NCBI RefSeq assembly: GCF_030704535.1
Contig: NC_081817.1
Coordinates: forward strand, 1,007,001-1,071,000
DNA: 64,000 nt
Source of the DNA: Vitis vinifera
Lineage: Eukaryota > Streptophyta > Magnoliopsida > Vitales > Vitaceae
Direction: 5' to 3'
Shown here piece after piece: positions 50,801-62,021 of the stretch (positions are counted from its first letter, which is position 1; every line of letters begins with the position of its first letter). Both the position numbers and the translations under genes were made by a program. The notes beneath the pieces were generated by a model. That model was not told where the DNA came from and ran no database searches. It saw nothing but the letters and a program-made list of their open reading frames with translations.

Positions 50801-51799
50801 GAAAGTACTAAGGAAAAAAATACAACGAAAAATTATTTTTTTCATGTTTAGTTTCGCCATGAAAAATACAGAAGAGAATATAACTAAAATCGGTTAAAAA
50901 TTTATGCACATGGAAGAGGACAAATAAGTAAAATGAGTTTGGAGTAACATATAAAAATAATTTATTAACTTTAAATTTATTTTCTATTTTCCTTCATTTT
51001 TTTGTTTCTATTTTTCCCTTCAATTTTCTTTCTCTCGCATTTTCCCTCAGATTTTCTAAGAACCGAATATAGCCTTGGAGCAATTGGAGTACAAACCTTT
51101 AGAAGCTATAAATCTCAATGTTTGGCTTTAATCATGAACTCATGGCCTTTAACAATGTTGTCACATCCGATGTCAAACTTAGATGAGAAGGAAAATAGTT
51201 TTCAATGTAGAACTTTTTCACTTAGAAAGAATTAAACACATAGGATATGTTTAATTTATGAAACAACTGAGGAAAGGACAATGATTTTCTCATATTTGGT
51301 TTACCATAAAAAAATATATATATAAAAATTCAAATATAATTAAAATTAATTAAAAATTTATGCATTTTCAAATTATTTAATCTTTATATAGAAAATGAAA
51401 AATAAGTTAAATAAGTTTGATGATGCATATAAAAATAATTTATCGAATTTAAATCTATTTTTTATTTTTCTTCACTTTTCCAAAAAACAAACATACTGAT
51501 AGGGTTCCGTTAATAAGAATATCAAACAAACTATTTTAAGCTATGACATGGTCTTAGTAGCTTGACATAAGAAGGGGTTGATCACGCACCTTTGGTCGAT
51601 CAAATTTGCATTAGACCCTACCATTTTTAACCTAATTTACCTGCCATTTTTAACCTAATTTACCGTCCTTCCTGAACCCTAATGACTTAACAATTATGTT
51701 CACTGTTGTCTTCCTCAGAGTTCGTGTGCATCTCTAGTGCGGAAATTTAGAGGGCCTTCCCAAGGCCATCGGGATTCATATTCTGCAGTCAACTTCTGA
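44859..51799 (+). CDS. ATG27: ATG27-domain type I membrane protein
   Basis: Member of the Atg27 / mannose-6-phosphate-receptor-like family. Yeast Atg27 cycles among Golgi, endosome and vacuole and supports Atg9 traffic in autophagy; the plant role is less clear. Exons: 44859-45037, 45559-45601, 45883-45936, 46263-46326, 47704-47760, 48059-48165, 48271-48309, 49399-49487, 49599-49677, 50570-50617, 51719-51799; 840 nt, 279 aa. The signal peptide is WVLILTILHRVSLFSA (about 10-25). A Cys-rich lumenal part follows (CADCWDCGGPSRCGMDC, VNCSLSVSVICES, SGTCDY, HPSGCAEIVSV), then one membrane span (about 204-228, FSTFLIILFCFLGVYLLVG). The cytosolic tail of about 50 residues contains NLGFWTSLP and ends RDSYSAVNF, with a YxxPhi-type YSAV. 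Intron 10 (1.1 kb) holds two MITE copies. Head to head with RH18. Confidence 0.9.
50783..51074. mobile_element. MITE family A, copy 4, in ATG27-like intron 10
   Basis: Left end ggctatctttggttcccaga; the right end reverse complements to ggctatattcggttcttaga. The interior catataaaaataatttatta is shared with other copies. 292 bp, no coding frame. The cleanest pair of terminal inverted repeats in the window. Confidence 0.7.
51241..51495. mobile_element. MITE family A, copy 5 (decayed), in ATG27-like intron 10
   Basis: Interior gcatataaaaataatttatc and ttcaaattatttaatctt match copies 3 and 4. Ends are degraded (ggatatgtttaatttatg on the left, aaaaaacaaacatac on the right). It lies only 166 bp after copy 4. 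Confidence 0.55.
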
Positions 51800-53370
51800 G
51801 CTTTGAGCGATCACATCTGCTTCCCTAGGTTAAATTGATGAATCAAGTTTCAGTCCTCTCCAATGGTATGAATATTCTGCATGTGTATGCAAATGGATTG
51901 AATTTTCTGGTTCCCTTCTCTCTCAATCAAAGCCCAATGCTTTCACAGTTCGAGGAAGCATGGTTGGTTTTTTTTTTTTTTCAATTCTTAGCTGAATTAC
52001 CATTATTTTCTTGTCATCCTTCATACAAAATTCCTTTCTTCAATTTTTTGTTGTATCTGCTATATTTAAATATATGTGCAGACTCTATCATTTTTTTCCC
52101 TCATTTGATTGACATTCTTTCTGCTCCTGTTTGTGCAAGTTTGGATGAATGATTTGTCTTTTTTGGTTTTTTTGCCTCCCAAAAGCAAAAAAACTAGTGT
52201 CAGTTTGATTTATTTATTTATTTTTGTGGGAAAATCTGTAGGGTTCATCTATCAATCTTATTTTCACTAAGTAAATAGAGCTTTAAGTTGTGGAATTCCT
52301 AAATTCAACCCTTATTCGGTTGGGTCTTCTTTGAAAATTGTTATTAAAAATATTTTTCTGTTTTTAGAACAAAAAAACAATTTCCTGATTCAGAAAAAGC
52401 ATTTGAATTTTTTTTTTTTTAGAAAATAATCTTTTAAGAATTTATTTTGAAATCAGGTTTTTTTTTTAAAAAAAAATGATTTTAGGTGTTTTTGAACAAT
52501 AATTAATAATATAAAAATATTTAAAAAAAAATCATTATACATAAAATAATAATAATAATAATAATAATAAAATCTTTTATAAGGAATAAACCTATAAAAC
52601 TGATTTTAGTTACCTTGGAGCTTGTTTGGTAATTGTTTTTCAGAATAGTTTTTTTTCTTTTAAAACAAAAAAAATACATTTAACAATCAAAAATTGTTTT
52701 TTGTTTTTAAGAATATAAAATAAAGTATTTTCAGATAATATCTTTTTAGTTGGTTTATATTGTTTTCATTCATGTAAAATGATTAAGAACTTGTTTGGTA
52801 GTGATTTTATAGAGTATTTATAATATTTCTAACACTTAAAAATTTGTATAATTCAAGTATAAGAAAGATTAAAAACATTTTCTAAAATTACTACCAAATG
52901 CATTCTAAAATTATATTTGATAATAATTTTAGGAAATGTTTTTAGTCTTTTTTAACATTTAAAATTTTTTATTTTTTAAGTATTAAAAAATATAGAAACA
53001 TTTTTTAAAATCATTGTCAAATATATTTTAAAAATAAGACATTATACATTATAACATATTTAAAATTATTAAATATGTGTTAAAAATATTTTAAGTTTTC
53101 AAATAAATTTTTATTTTATAAAACATTAAATAACAGTTTTCAAAAACTGTTTTTAACTATTTTAGAAAACTTCTACCAAACATTTTGTTTCTCACAACAA
53201 TGAAATCTATTTTGCAGTACAATTCTTTTAATAACTATTTTCCAAAACATAAACTTTAAATTTCTAGGTAATCAATTGATGATCAAGACAACCTCTCTGT
53301 AAAGCCAACACTCTTCCCCCTTGTTTTTATCAAAAGTCGCCTGTGATTTAACATTCCCAGAGTAAAGACA
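51800..53370. other. Spacer rich in short inverted-repeat fragments
   Basis: 51800-52160 is presumably 3' UTR/flank of the ATG27-like gene. From 52310 on are AT-rich MITE fragments: 52796-52907 has inverted ends tttggtagtgattttatag / gcatttggtagtaatttta, and 52913-53027 has tttgataataattttagga / ttgacaatgattttaaaaa. A short (AAT)n lies at 52548-52570. No gene. Confidence 0.5.
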
Positions 53371-53479
53371 CCTGTGATCTCAACATTCCCAGCTAATATT
53401 AACAAGGACCCAAAAAACAAACGGACAAACTTCTCTTACATCTTACCTGACTTACCAATCCTTCTCACTTGTAAGCATC

Positions 53480-53630
53480 TGCATCATACATTCAATAAAA
53501 CCCTTCTTCTTCTGCAACTCCCCACGTCCCTTCTCTCCCTCTCTCTCTCTCTCTCTCTCCCACTTCTGCTTCTTTCTGCCAAAACCTCCCAACCACGCCC
53601 GCTCTTCTACAGGTAAAAAAGAAAAAACCA

Positions 53631-53676
<46 letters not shown>

Positions 53677-54120
53677 GGAATTGCCCATTTGGGAAAACTC
53701 TCTCAAAGAAAAGTCACCCACTTGTGGAATACAGGCTGTTGAAATGATAGATTGGTTGAGCGGCAGACCCCAAAATTTTCAAACCTTTTTTGCTGCATTA
53801 TTAGAAAAGAATAGATTTGGTAGGCTCTTTATGTTCGTTTCAAGAAGTAATATAAAAGGTTTCTGATCTTCGAAGTTCTACCCACTGCATATAAAAAAAA
53901 TCTCATGTTCTTATCTTCTTTCTACCAAATAAAATAGATTAACAATTTTTTTATTGTTGTTGTAGTTGATGGATCGCTATTAGTTCTCTGACTTTGATCT
54001 GAATTACAGCTGCTTCCCAGATTTTCTTGGTGGGGATTAGAGTAAGGAAACAGGTGAGAGTGCCACCCAAACCAATTGAAGCTGAAGCCTCACCAGAAGA
54101 ACTCAACTCACCCTTCACCT
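53480..54120 (+). CDS. Weak candidate small spliced gene, unrecognised
   Basis: A CT-rich leader-like stretch (53520-53612) ends at a donor-like CTACAG/GTAAAA. An acceptor-like ATACAG at 53733 is followed by ATG in EMIDWLSGRPQNFQTFFAAL and a donor-like TTTG/GTAGG at about 53820. A later frame starting at the TTCCCAG acceptor near 54020 reads IFLVGIRVRKQVRVPP then KPIEAEASPEELNSPFT and stops at about 54120. The last part is strikingly protein-like. I could not join the pieces into one certain frame and do not recognise the protein. It could be a short real gene, a uORF-bearing leader, or a gene remnant. Confidence 0.25.
53539..53674. repeat. (CT)n tracts
   Basis: CT runs at 53539-53559 and 53631-53674 (interrupted by TTT), typical of plant 5' leaders. 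Confidence 0.9.
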
Positions 54121-56630
54121 AAACACCTTAAAATACTTGAATTTCAGTTTCTTTATAATTGTAAATTTCTTATATTAAGGTGAAAGATATTGAAAAGTCA
54201 ATCCAACCTGCCCTTTACCTAAATCCCTTAAAAAAAATTTGGATCTAAAAATAGTTTTTAACTTTTAAGACCAAGAGAAAAATAATTTTCTCCAAAAAAA
54301 AAAGTGTTTTTTTTAAAGTGTTTCTACGTTTTTTTTTTTTTTTAAAAACGTATAAGTGATTTTTTAACAAATGATTTTCTTTTTAACTTTAAAAATATAT
54401 TAAATTTTTTTTAAATATTTGATATTTTTTAAAAACACTTTTTAAATTAAAAACGGTAGAATCAACAACAAAATTCGAAGATATTCTAGATTTTTAAAAA
54501 TATTCCCTAATTTTTTCAAACACTTTTTTTTTTTCAAATACATTTTTTCAAACACCTTACCCCAAAAGTTTCTTTTATTATTATTATTTTTAATTTGTTA
54601 TGTTAATTTTAAAAATAAATTTAATGTAGATTTTAGTGTTCCCATATATAATATTTAAAAAAAATTATACTATATATGAGTACCTAATATCTTTCTTTTA
54701 TCGGGAATAAGTCAGTAGATTTTCATTTTTATTTTTAACAAAAGCATTATAAAACAACCCTTGAATTTTCCTTTTTCTATTCCTTTTATTTTATTTTATT
54801 TTTTAGTTTACGATTGTAATTATTAGATAAAAAGTGGAGAAAATGATTTGCAAGCTCTCACACTTCTCTTACCTTAGAAGCCAAGTTTCATCATGCCCTC
54901 GCTTTCAATCATATGGACACCCACTACCTTTCTTGCTCATGCTTCTATTTATTAAAAATGAAAAAAAAAAAGAAATAAAATAATTGGTCCCATGATGGTT
55001 GACTATCATTCTTAATGATTATGATTAGTAGTTAAAAACAATGTGATTTTAGTAATTATGAAGGTTTATGGCTTTCCTTTAATGGAGATTCTAAAATTTT
55101 GCTTCAAAAGGAAAAGTGTGAATGAGATTGGAGAGGGCAATTGGCTTCTTCTTCTTCTTCTTCTTCTTCTTCTTTTTTTTCTTTTTTTTAAATCCAATTT
55201 TATAGAAAATAAAAATTTTGAACTTTTGAAGATTTCAAAAGTAAAAGATAATAGCAATTTCATATGAAAAGTCCAACGTTATTTGAAAATTTTAGACTTT
55301 AGTTGGAAATCAAATTTGAAACTTTGAATAGAGATGTTAGACTTCAAATAGATTTTGAGAGTAAATCATAGTAATAATTTCGTACCAAATGTCACTTCTA
55401 ATTTATTAAAAATTGTTAATCTTTTATTTAGTTTTAAAAAATTTTGAAATAAAAAATGTATAAATTGTTTTGATACGGTTGCTTAAATCCTTTTTTTATT
55501 TATTTTATTTTAAATAAAGATCAAATAATTTAAAAATATATAAAAAAATTTAAATTTAAATCAAAATATAATTTTTAATATTTTTTTCCAACAAAACATA
55601 GGTCTGTTTAGTAATTATTTTTTAAAATTGTTATTAAGATTTTTTATTTATTTTATAAACAAAAAGTCTATTTGAAAATTTAAAATAATTTTCATATTTT
55701 TAAATATATTTTAAAAATAATTTTTGTGTCATTTATTTTATTTTTAATCTCTTTACATGTTAGGAAACAATTAAAAAAAATTGTTCTTAAGAATGAAAAA
55801 CAGTTTTTGATTGTCAAAACGTTTAGAAAATTATTATTGAAAGCAGTTGCCAGATAAATATATTTAATAATTATTTTTTAAAATAATTTTGAAAAATAGT
55901 TTTTGAAAACTGCTTTATGATTTTTTAAGAACAAAAATTTGTTTGATAATCTAAAGTATTTTAAATCCATTTTTAATATTTTAAATTTATTTGAAAAATA
56001 AATTTTATATAGAGTGTTTTATTTTAATAATTATACATATTCATATAATTATTTTTTAAAATAACCCTCAAAAAATAAATAAAATAACAAAAATTAAGTA
56101 AAAAAAAATTATATAAAAATATCATATTTTCTTTTTTTAAGAACACAAAACAAGAAATAGTTTTTGGTTTTTTTTTGCTTTGTAAAATAGAAAACTCTTC
56201 TAAAAATATTTCCAAACAAACCTTTAATTTTCTTTCTAAATTTATTTCTATTTAAAATAAAAATTAAAAGAAAAAAAAAACAAAACCGGATTCCCATTAA
56301 TAATTCCTAAATGATTAAAATTTATTTTATACCTTAATAATGTAATATGATTAAAGTGGACTATTTAATTCAATTTTTTTTTTCTAAAATTTAGAGTAAT
56401 AAGTGAATTTATGCTTGTTATCTACTCAAATGGACCATCACTTTATCATAGAAAATCTTCCGATAACAGAGATCTCCGAACGGTACCGTCCATATTTGTA
56501 CCACGCCGCGTTGATTTCTTCCACCTGCAAATTTTCTTTCTCCTTTTTTCTCTGTATTTATTGAACCAACGGCACAGTGGAAAAATCAAAGGTGAAGAGA
56601 ACTGGAAAGTCCACATCTTCTACGGCGGAG
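54121..56630. other. Gene-free AT-rich spacer before the TBL gene
   Basis: Long runs of A/T with MITE-like fragments (55600-55850, 55855-56225: gtttgataat/gtctgtttag starts and aacaaac ends). A (CTT)10 microsatellite lies at 55145-55174. 56400-56630 is of higher complexity and is likely TBL promoter and leader. Confidence 0.5.
55145..55174. repeat. (CTT)10 microsatellite
   Basis: Ten uninterrupted CTT units followed by a T-rich run. Confidence 0.95.
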
Positions 56631-57947
56631 ATGAAGCCACCTTTCTCATCTCCGACCTCCTCCTCTGTTCTCAGAAAGGCTCGCTTTTCTCCATATCTCT
56701 TCACTTTACTGGCCTTCATCGTCTTCGTCGCAGTCCTCTACGGCGAGGACTTCAGCTGCATCGTCGAACTCGGTTCCGAATCGGACGGCCGCCCAATCGG
56801 TGAGTTTTCCTCTCATAAGCCTTAACTGGCGCATTTTTTTTTCCCATCTTTTTCTTTGTCCTTTTCCAGCGGTTAATATATGATTTTATTGTAGAGAAGA
56901 GGAGGGAAAAGCTGCCGTTCGCCATCGGAGAGATCGAGGGAGGGCGGTGCGATGTGTTCAGCGGGATGTGGGTTCGGGACGAGTCGAATCGGCCGCTCTA
57001 CGAGGAATCCGAGTGTCCGTACATACAACCACAGTTGACTTGCCAAGAACATGGAAGACCTGAGAAAGAGTATCAGTTCTGGAGATGGAAACCTCATGAC
57101 TGCTCTCTTCCCAAGTAATTTTCTCATTTCTCATCTCTCATCTCTCATTTCTTATCCCATTTTTTCATTGAAAAATCTCATAAATGATAAAACGATTAAA
57201 AAAAAAAATCTTCACAGAATTTTCCGTTTGTAGGTCTCAAATCTGTTCATAATGGCCACAATGCTCCGATTCACGAGCTTGGGTTTTTTAGTATAATTTT
57301 TTTTGTGCACAACAGCGAAGAGTGTTGGTCTTTATTATAAATTTCTGTGCTTTTAACGAGAAGGAATCAATTCTCGTGACGAGTCACCAAACCATACGAG
57401 GCTTCGAGTGATTAGTTGAATGAAGACAATTGATGAGTCCAGTTGTTTTGTAGTATTATTTAATAATAAAAGATTTTCTCGAGAACGAGAAGGAATTTGA
57501 TTAAGTTCTGAAACTCTTTCTCATTTTCCAATTTTTTGAGAAATAATTTATTAATTTTAAGTCTTGAAAAACACGTTTGTTTGTTTTTGGACATTATTTT
57601 CATTTTTGTAAATTTTTGAAAAAAAAAATAAAAATGCTGTTGTTAGCCTCGTTGCCAAACAAGGGGGTCTACCAGGAATTTGATGGCAAACGGTACCTGC
57701 CGGATTTCCACCTGTACGGATTAGGTAGGATGATGACCACTTCGTGTGTCGGTTCCACGTGGCGGGCTATTGTTGGGCACTTAGGTACCGTTTATGGGGT
57801 CAATAATGAGTAAACTAATGTAGTTGTATTCGCGCGTGTAAAAATAACAGTACATACTCGCTGTCTTCTGCGGAAAATGATGTCCTTTTGCATTAAATTT
57901 CAATGCCCATGCCAACTAATAAAAGTAAAATCCGAATCTGAATCATT

Positions 57948-57992
<45 letters not shown>

Positions 57993-60619
57993 TAAATTTA
58001 TGGAAAAAAAGCTTGGGTGGAATGGCTCCACCCCTTTTTCTCTCCCTTTCCTTTGAGTTGTCTGCTTTCTTTTCTCTTAATGAACCTAAAGCATATAATT
58101 ATTAGAGGCTAGGGATGTGATAGGTGGATAAGTGAAGAAATTTTATTTCAAGCTTCTTTAATATATATAAAATAAAAAATTATTTTTCATAAAAATTTAT
58201 AATTTATTTATTTATAAATTATGAATAAATATTAATTTTAAGAAAAAAGAAAAAGGGGTAATGAAAATAAGTGTAAATAGTGACGAATCTGTCCTTGTCA
58301 ACCTTTTACACGAAGGAAAGAGATTGGACCTGTGATTTGGGCCTACGGGGTGGGCCAAAAAGGGGATTACGGGCTACTGAGTGGAGCCCATCACGTGCAT
58401 GGCGTTTGTGTGATTAGATCATCAAGATAACAATAGGAGTTGATCTTGTGTTTTATACTATTTACAATTATTTTCTGATTTTCTTTTGTAGAGACAATTA
58501 GTCTTTATATGTAGATATGATAATGGGTCTACAAAAAATTTGACAGTTTCAATGCGACCTTGATGCTTGAGACCCTCAGAGGGAAGAGGATGATGTTTGT
58601 GGGCGATTCCTTGAACCGAGGTCAGTATGTTTCTATGGTCTGTCTTCTTCATTCACTTATCCCTGAAGATGCCAAATCCATGGAAACCTTCGATTCGCTC
58701 ACCATCTTCACGGCCAAGGTGACGACAGTCGGATTGTTTTGTTTTTTTCTCTTCCTCTCAATTGCCTTTTAATTGTCTTCTCCATCTCTCCATTTTCTCC
58801 TCAAACCGTATGCCTTTGTTTAATTTTCTTCAGGAGTATAATGCGACGATCGAGTTCTACTGGGCACCATTTCTTCTCGAATCAAACTCAGATGATGCTG
58901 TGATCCATAGGGTATCTGATAGAATAGTGAGGAAGGGTTCGATCAACAAGCATGGTAAATACTGGAAGGGCGTGGATATTTTGGTATTCAACACCTATCT
59001 TTGGTGGATGACTGGCCTGAAGATGAAGATCTTGTAGCCTCTTGCTCTTCACAAACTTGTTCTCTGGTTCATTTTTCTCATCTTTTCTTTACCTACCAAA
59101 GAGTTCATGGCTTATCCTTTTTTTACAGGCGAGGTTCGTTTGATGATGAAGTGAAAGACATCGTGGAAATAACGACGGAGGATGCTTTCCGGATGGCAAT
59201 GAAAAGTATGTTGAAATGGGTAGAGAAGAATATGGATCCTAAGAAGACCAGGGTCTTCTTTACTAGCATGTCACCCTCTCATGCAAAGTGAGTAATACTT
59301 ACTTCAGGCTTTTTCTTTCCTCTCTTCTATTATGTTAGACGACATTACCCTAATGGGGTAACATGCTTTCGGGGCCATGGACAATGAAAACCGAAAGAAA
59401 TCAAACACGAGACCTATGGCGCGGGTTGTTTGTAGGAACCAAGTCAAATCCAAATTAATAAACACTCGACCCAAACCCCAACTAAATCAGACCAGGAACC
59501 CAAACTCTTCACTCGAGTTAAGCTCATCCCTATTTTTTCAAGTTAAATTGAACCCAATGGTCACTTTATCTATTATGCAATTATATCAAAATTTTAAAAG
59601 TACATTTGACATTGTTTTGAGGTAATTACAAATGAAAATCTATTTATTTTTCTAGAAAATAAAATAATATATTATAGAATTAAATTTAATATTTTATTCT
59701 ATTAAAATTATTTGAATGCATATAAATTGAATATCATTATATATAATAGTATTAATTAGTTATAAAATATTAAATATGCTCGGATTAGGTTCATATTGCC
59801 CAAACGCCCAAATCCAACCCTCTTAAACATAGATGATTGGGTGAGACCAACCCATCCGAGTTGCATTCTTCCCATGATAGTTACAAGATTTGGTGTCAGA
59901 AAACAAGTTGTGACTCTGGATCAAAACATAAATCCATAGAGCAAAATAACAAAATTAAATTTAACAAACCTTGTGCTACTTGCTAGGTTTTAATGAATCA
60001 TCCAACCTAATCCTAAACCGATTCAATGCAAAAATGTTCATTATAAAAATTAAAATGTTATTGTGATATCTCATGTACATAAAAGAAAAAGTTTTTAACA
60101 CTACATATATACATAGACTCCTCTTAATCATGTGGATGCACTTAGGACTTGAAGGCCCGATCAGGGCCGAGAACCGCTTTTTTTTGTCCTTTTTGCTCTC
60201 TCACTCCATTTCTGCAACAATACGAGTGTATGAAGTAAGGTCAAAACAAGAAAGAACACTGACAGTTGAAGTTTGGCAGGAGCATAGATTGGGGAGGTGA
60301 AGCAGGTAAGAACTGTTACAATGAAACAACAATGATCGAAGATCCAACATACTGGGGATCAGACTGTCGGAAAAGCGTAATGGAGGTTATTGGAGAAGTG
60401 TTCAGTAAATCAAAGGTGCCCATTACATTTCTCAACATCACCCAACTTTCAAGTTACCGCAGGGATGCTCACACTTCAATCTACAAGAAGCAATGGTCTC
60501 CATTAACCCCAGAGCAGTTAGCAAACCCCGTAAGCTATGCTGATTGTGTGCATTGGTGTTTGCCTGGCCTTCAAGATACTTGGAATGAACTTCTTTTCAC
60601 CAAGCTTTTCTACCCTTAA
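56631..60619 (+). CDS. TBL33: Xylan O-acetyltransferase, TBL33-like (trichome birefringence-like)
   Basis: Golgi type II membrane enzyme that acetylates xylose residues of xylan for the secondary wall. Exons: 56631-56799, 56895-57114, 58547-58718, 58834-59033, 59129-59287, 60280-60619; 1260 nt, 419 aa, all junctions in frame. A short cytosolic N-terminus is followed by one membrane span (about 20-38, [19 protein letters not shown]). The PMR5N/TBL region starts at [12 protein letters not shown]. The GDS esterase-type motif is [11 protein letters not shown] (Gly149-Asp150-Ser151) and the DxxH motif is DCVH (395-398), the presumed Ser-His-Asp catalytic set of the family. YLWWMTG and FTSMSPSH are also typical. 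The N-terminus and RFSPYLF suggest TBL33; TBL3, TBL31 and TBL34 are close alternatives. A second in-frame ATG at 56577 is less likely as start. Intron 2 (1.43 kb) contains a TA microsatellite. Confidence 0.93.
57952..57991. repeat. (TA)20 microsatellite in TBL intron 2
   Basis: About twenty TA units inside the 57115-58546 intron. Confidence 0.95.
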
Positions 60620-61759
60620 AAAAAAAAAAAAAAAGGGTAAAAAAATCATTAATATCCCTCTTGCAATCTAAAGATTATTTTCTTTCAAGTAGCCTCGAGA
60701 TGAGGTAGTCAGTCCATTGTCATTCATCTTTTTGTAAGAGTGAAAGAAAATTCAGCCTTTTTTTACAAGTAAAAGGAAACAAGAGGATCTTTGTAAAAAT
60801 ATCTGTAATTGTTGCAAAGAATTAATAAGATAATGGATCTGTTTTTTTGTTTTGGTTCTAATGTGGTTGCAATTGTTAGGCCCCATGAATCTTGCAATAA
60901 TCTATCACACCATCTGTAGATTAAAAAAAAAGGATAAAGGGAAAAAGATAATAGGATGTTGTTCAAGATTCCCTACTTGCATTGACGGAGGAGATTCATA
61001 TATATAATTAAATTTAAAAATAATTGAATTTAATTTCTTTTTATTTTCCAATTTTTATTACTTTTCAACAAAATAATTTGTAAAAAAAATATATATTTAT
61101 TTCTTTATAAAATATATTTTCTTTTAATGTAACTAAAAATTTTAAAAATTGGGCATGAGAAATTCACATATTTGTCACTTCACCTAGTTTAAATTTTTTT
61201 TTATAAAAATAAAAATAAGTTCAAACACGAAAGGTCAGAATAGGATGACTTGTAGCAAATCCGTCTCATTTTCATCCCTAAAATCATACTTAAAACACAT
61301 AATAATTTATATGATTTGACTTAAAGCCTATACCTACAAAGAAACGATCAAAATTTTTTCCTACATATTTTTTGAACGATATATATGAAGATTCTATATA
61401 GAAGACTAATTGTATGATTATATCATTATAAAAAATTCCATTATAAAAATATATTCTATTGGGAAATTATTGATACGTTCACAATTGACTCAAAAATGGA
61501 GTCCGTCCAATGGGTCATTTACAATTTCTCATTTTTCAAAAGGAGGTGATGGTTTTCCATTTAGGTTAGTTGGAAGACTCTCCAAGACTATATGATAGTA
61601 TGCGTGAGCGTGAAGGTGAGATATATCATTTGGTGTAGGCCAGCCTCAATAATTTCTAAAAGGAATCAGCAGATGCTGTACCAATACCATGTAGCTTCCA
61701 AAACCTAATATCAGCAATGCTGATTGTGACTTTGTGAGTGACGATGGAGAAAGTCTTAA
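60620..61759. other. 3' flank of TBL gene and spacer
   Basis: Begins with an A-run just after the stop codon; presumably 3' UTR up to about 60870. No gene after that. Confidence 0.45.
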
Positions 61760-62021
61760 GGCTATGTTTGGGTGGGAGGAAAATTTTTAAGGAAAGAAAT
61801 AGAATTAATTAAAGAAAAAGTGAACAGAAAGAAGATAAATATAAAATTAATAAATTATTTTTATATATTATTTTAAACTCATTTAACATATTTTAACTTT
61901 TATAGATAAATATTAAATAATTTAAAATAAGTATATTAATTTCTAATAAATTTTAATTATATTTGATTCTTTTTTCATAATTTTTATATTAACGTCTTAA
62001 AAGACCTTTCTAGAAGCCAAA
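61760..62021. mobile_element. MITE family A, copy 6
   Basis: Left end ggctatgtttgggtgggagg. The interior aataaattatttttatat and taaatattaaataattt match the 11301 copy in the same orientation. The right end is decayed (ttctagaagccaaatgaag). Confidence 0.55.

Noticed and set aside
53452..53721. Minus-strand ORF rich in Arg-Glu repeats
   Set aside because: Product of the CT microsatellites read backwards.
55066..55267. ORFs with poly-Leu or poly-Arg runs
   Set aside because: Created by the CTT microsatellite.
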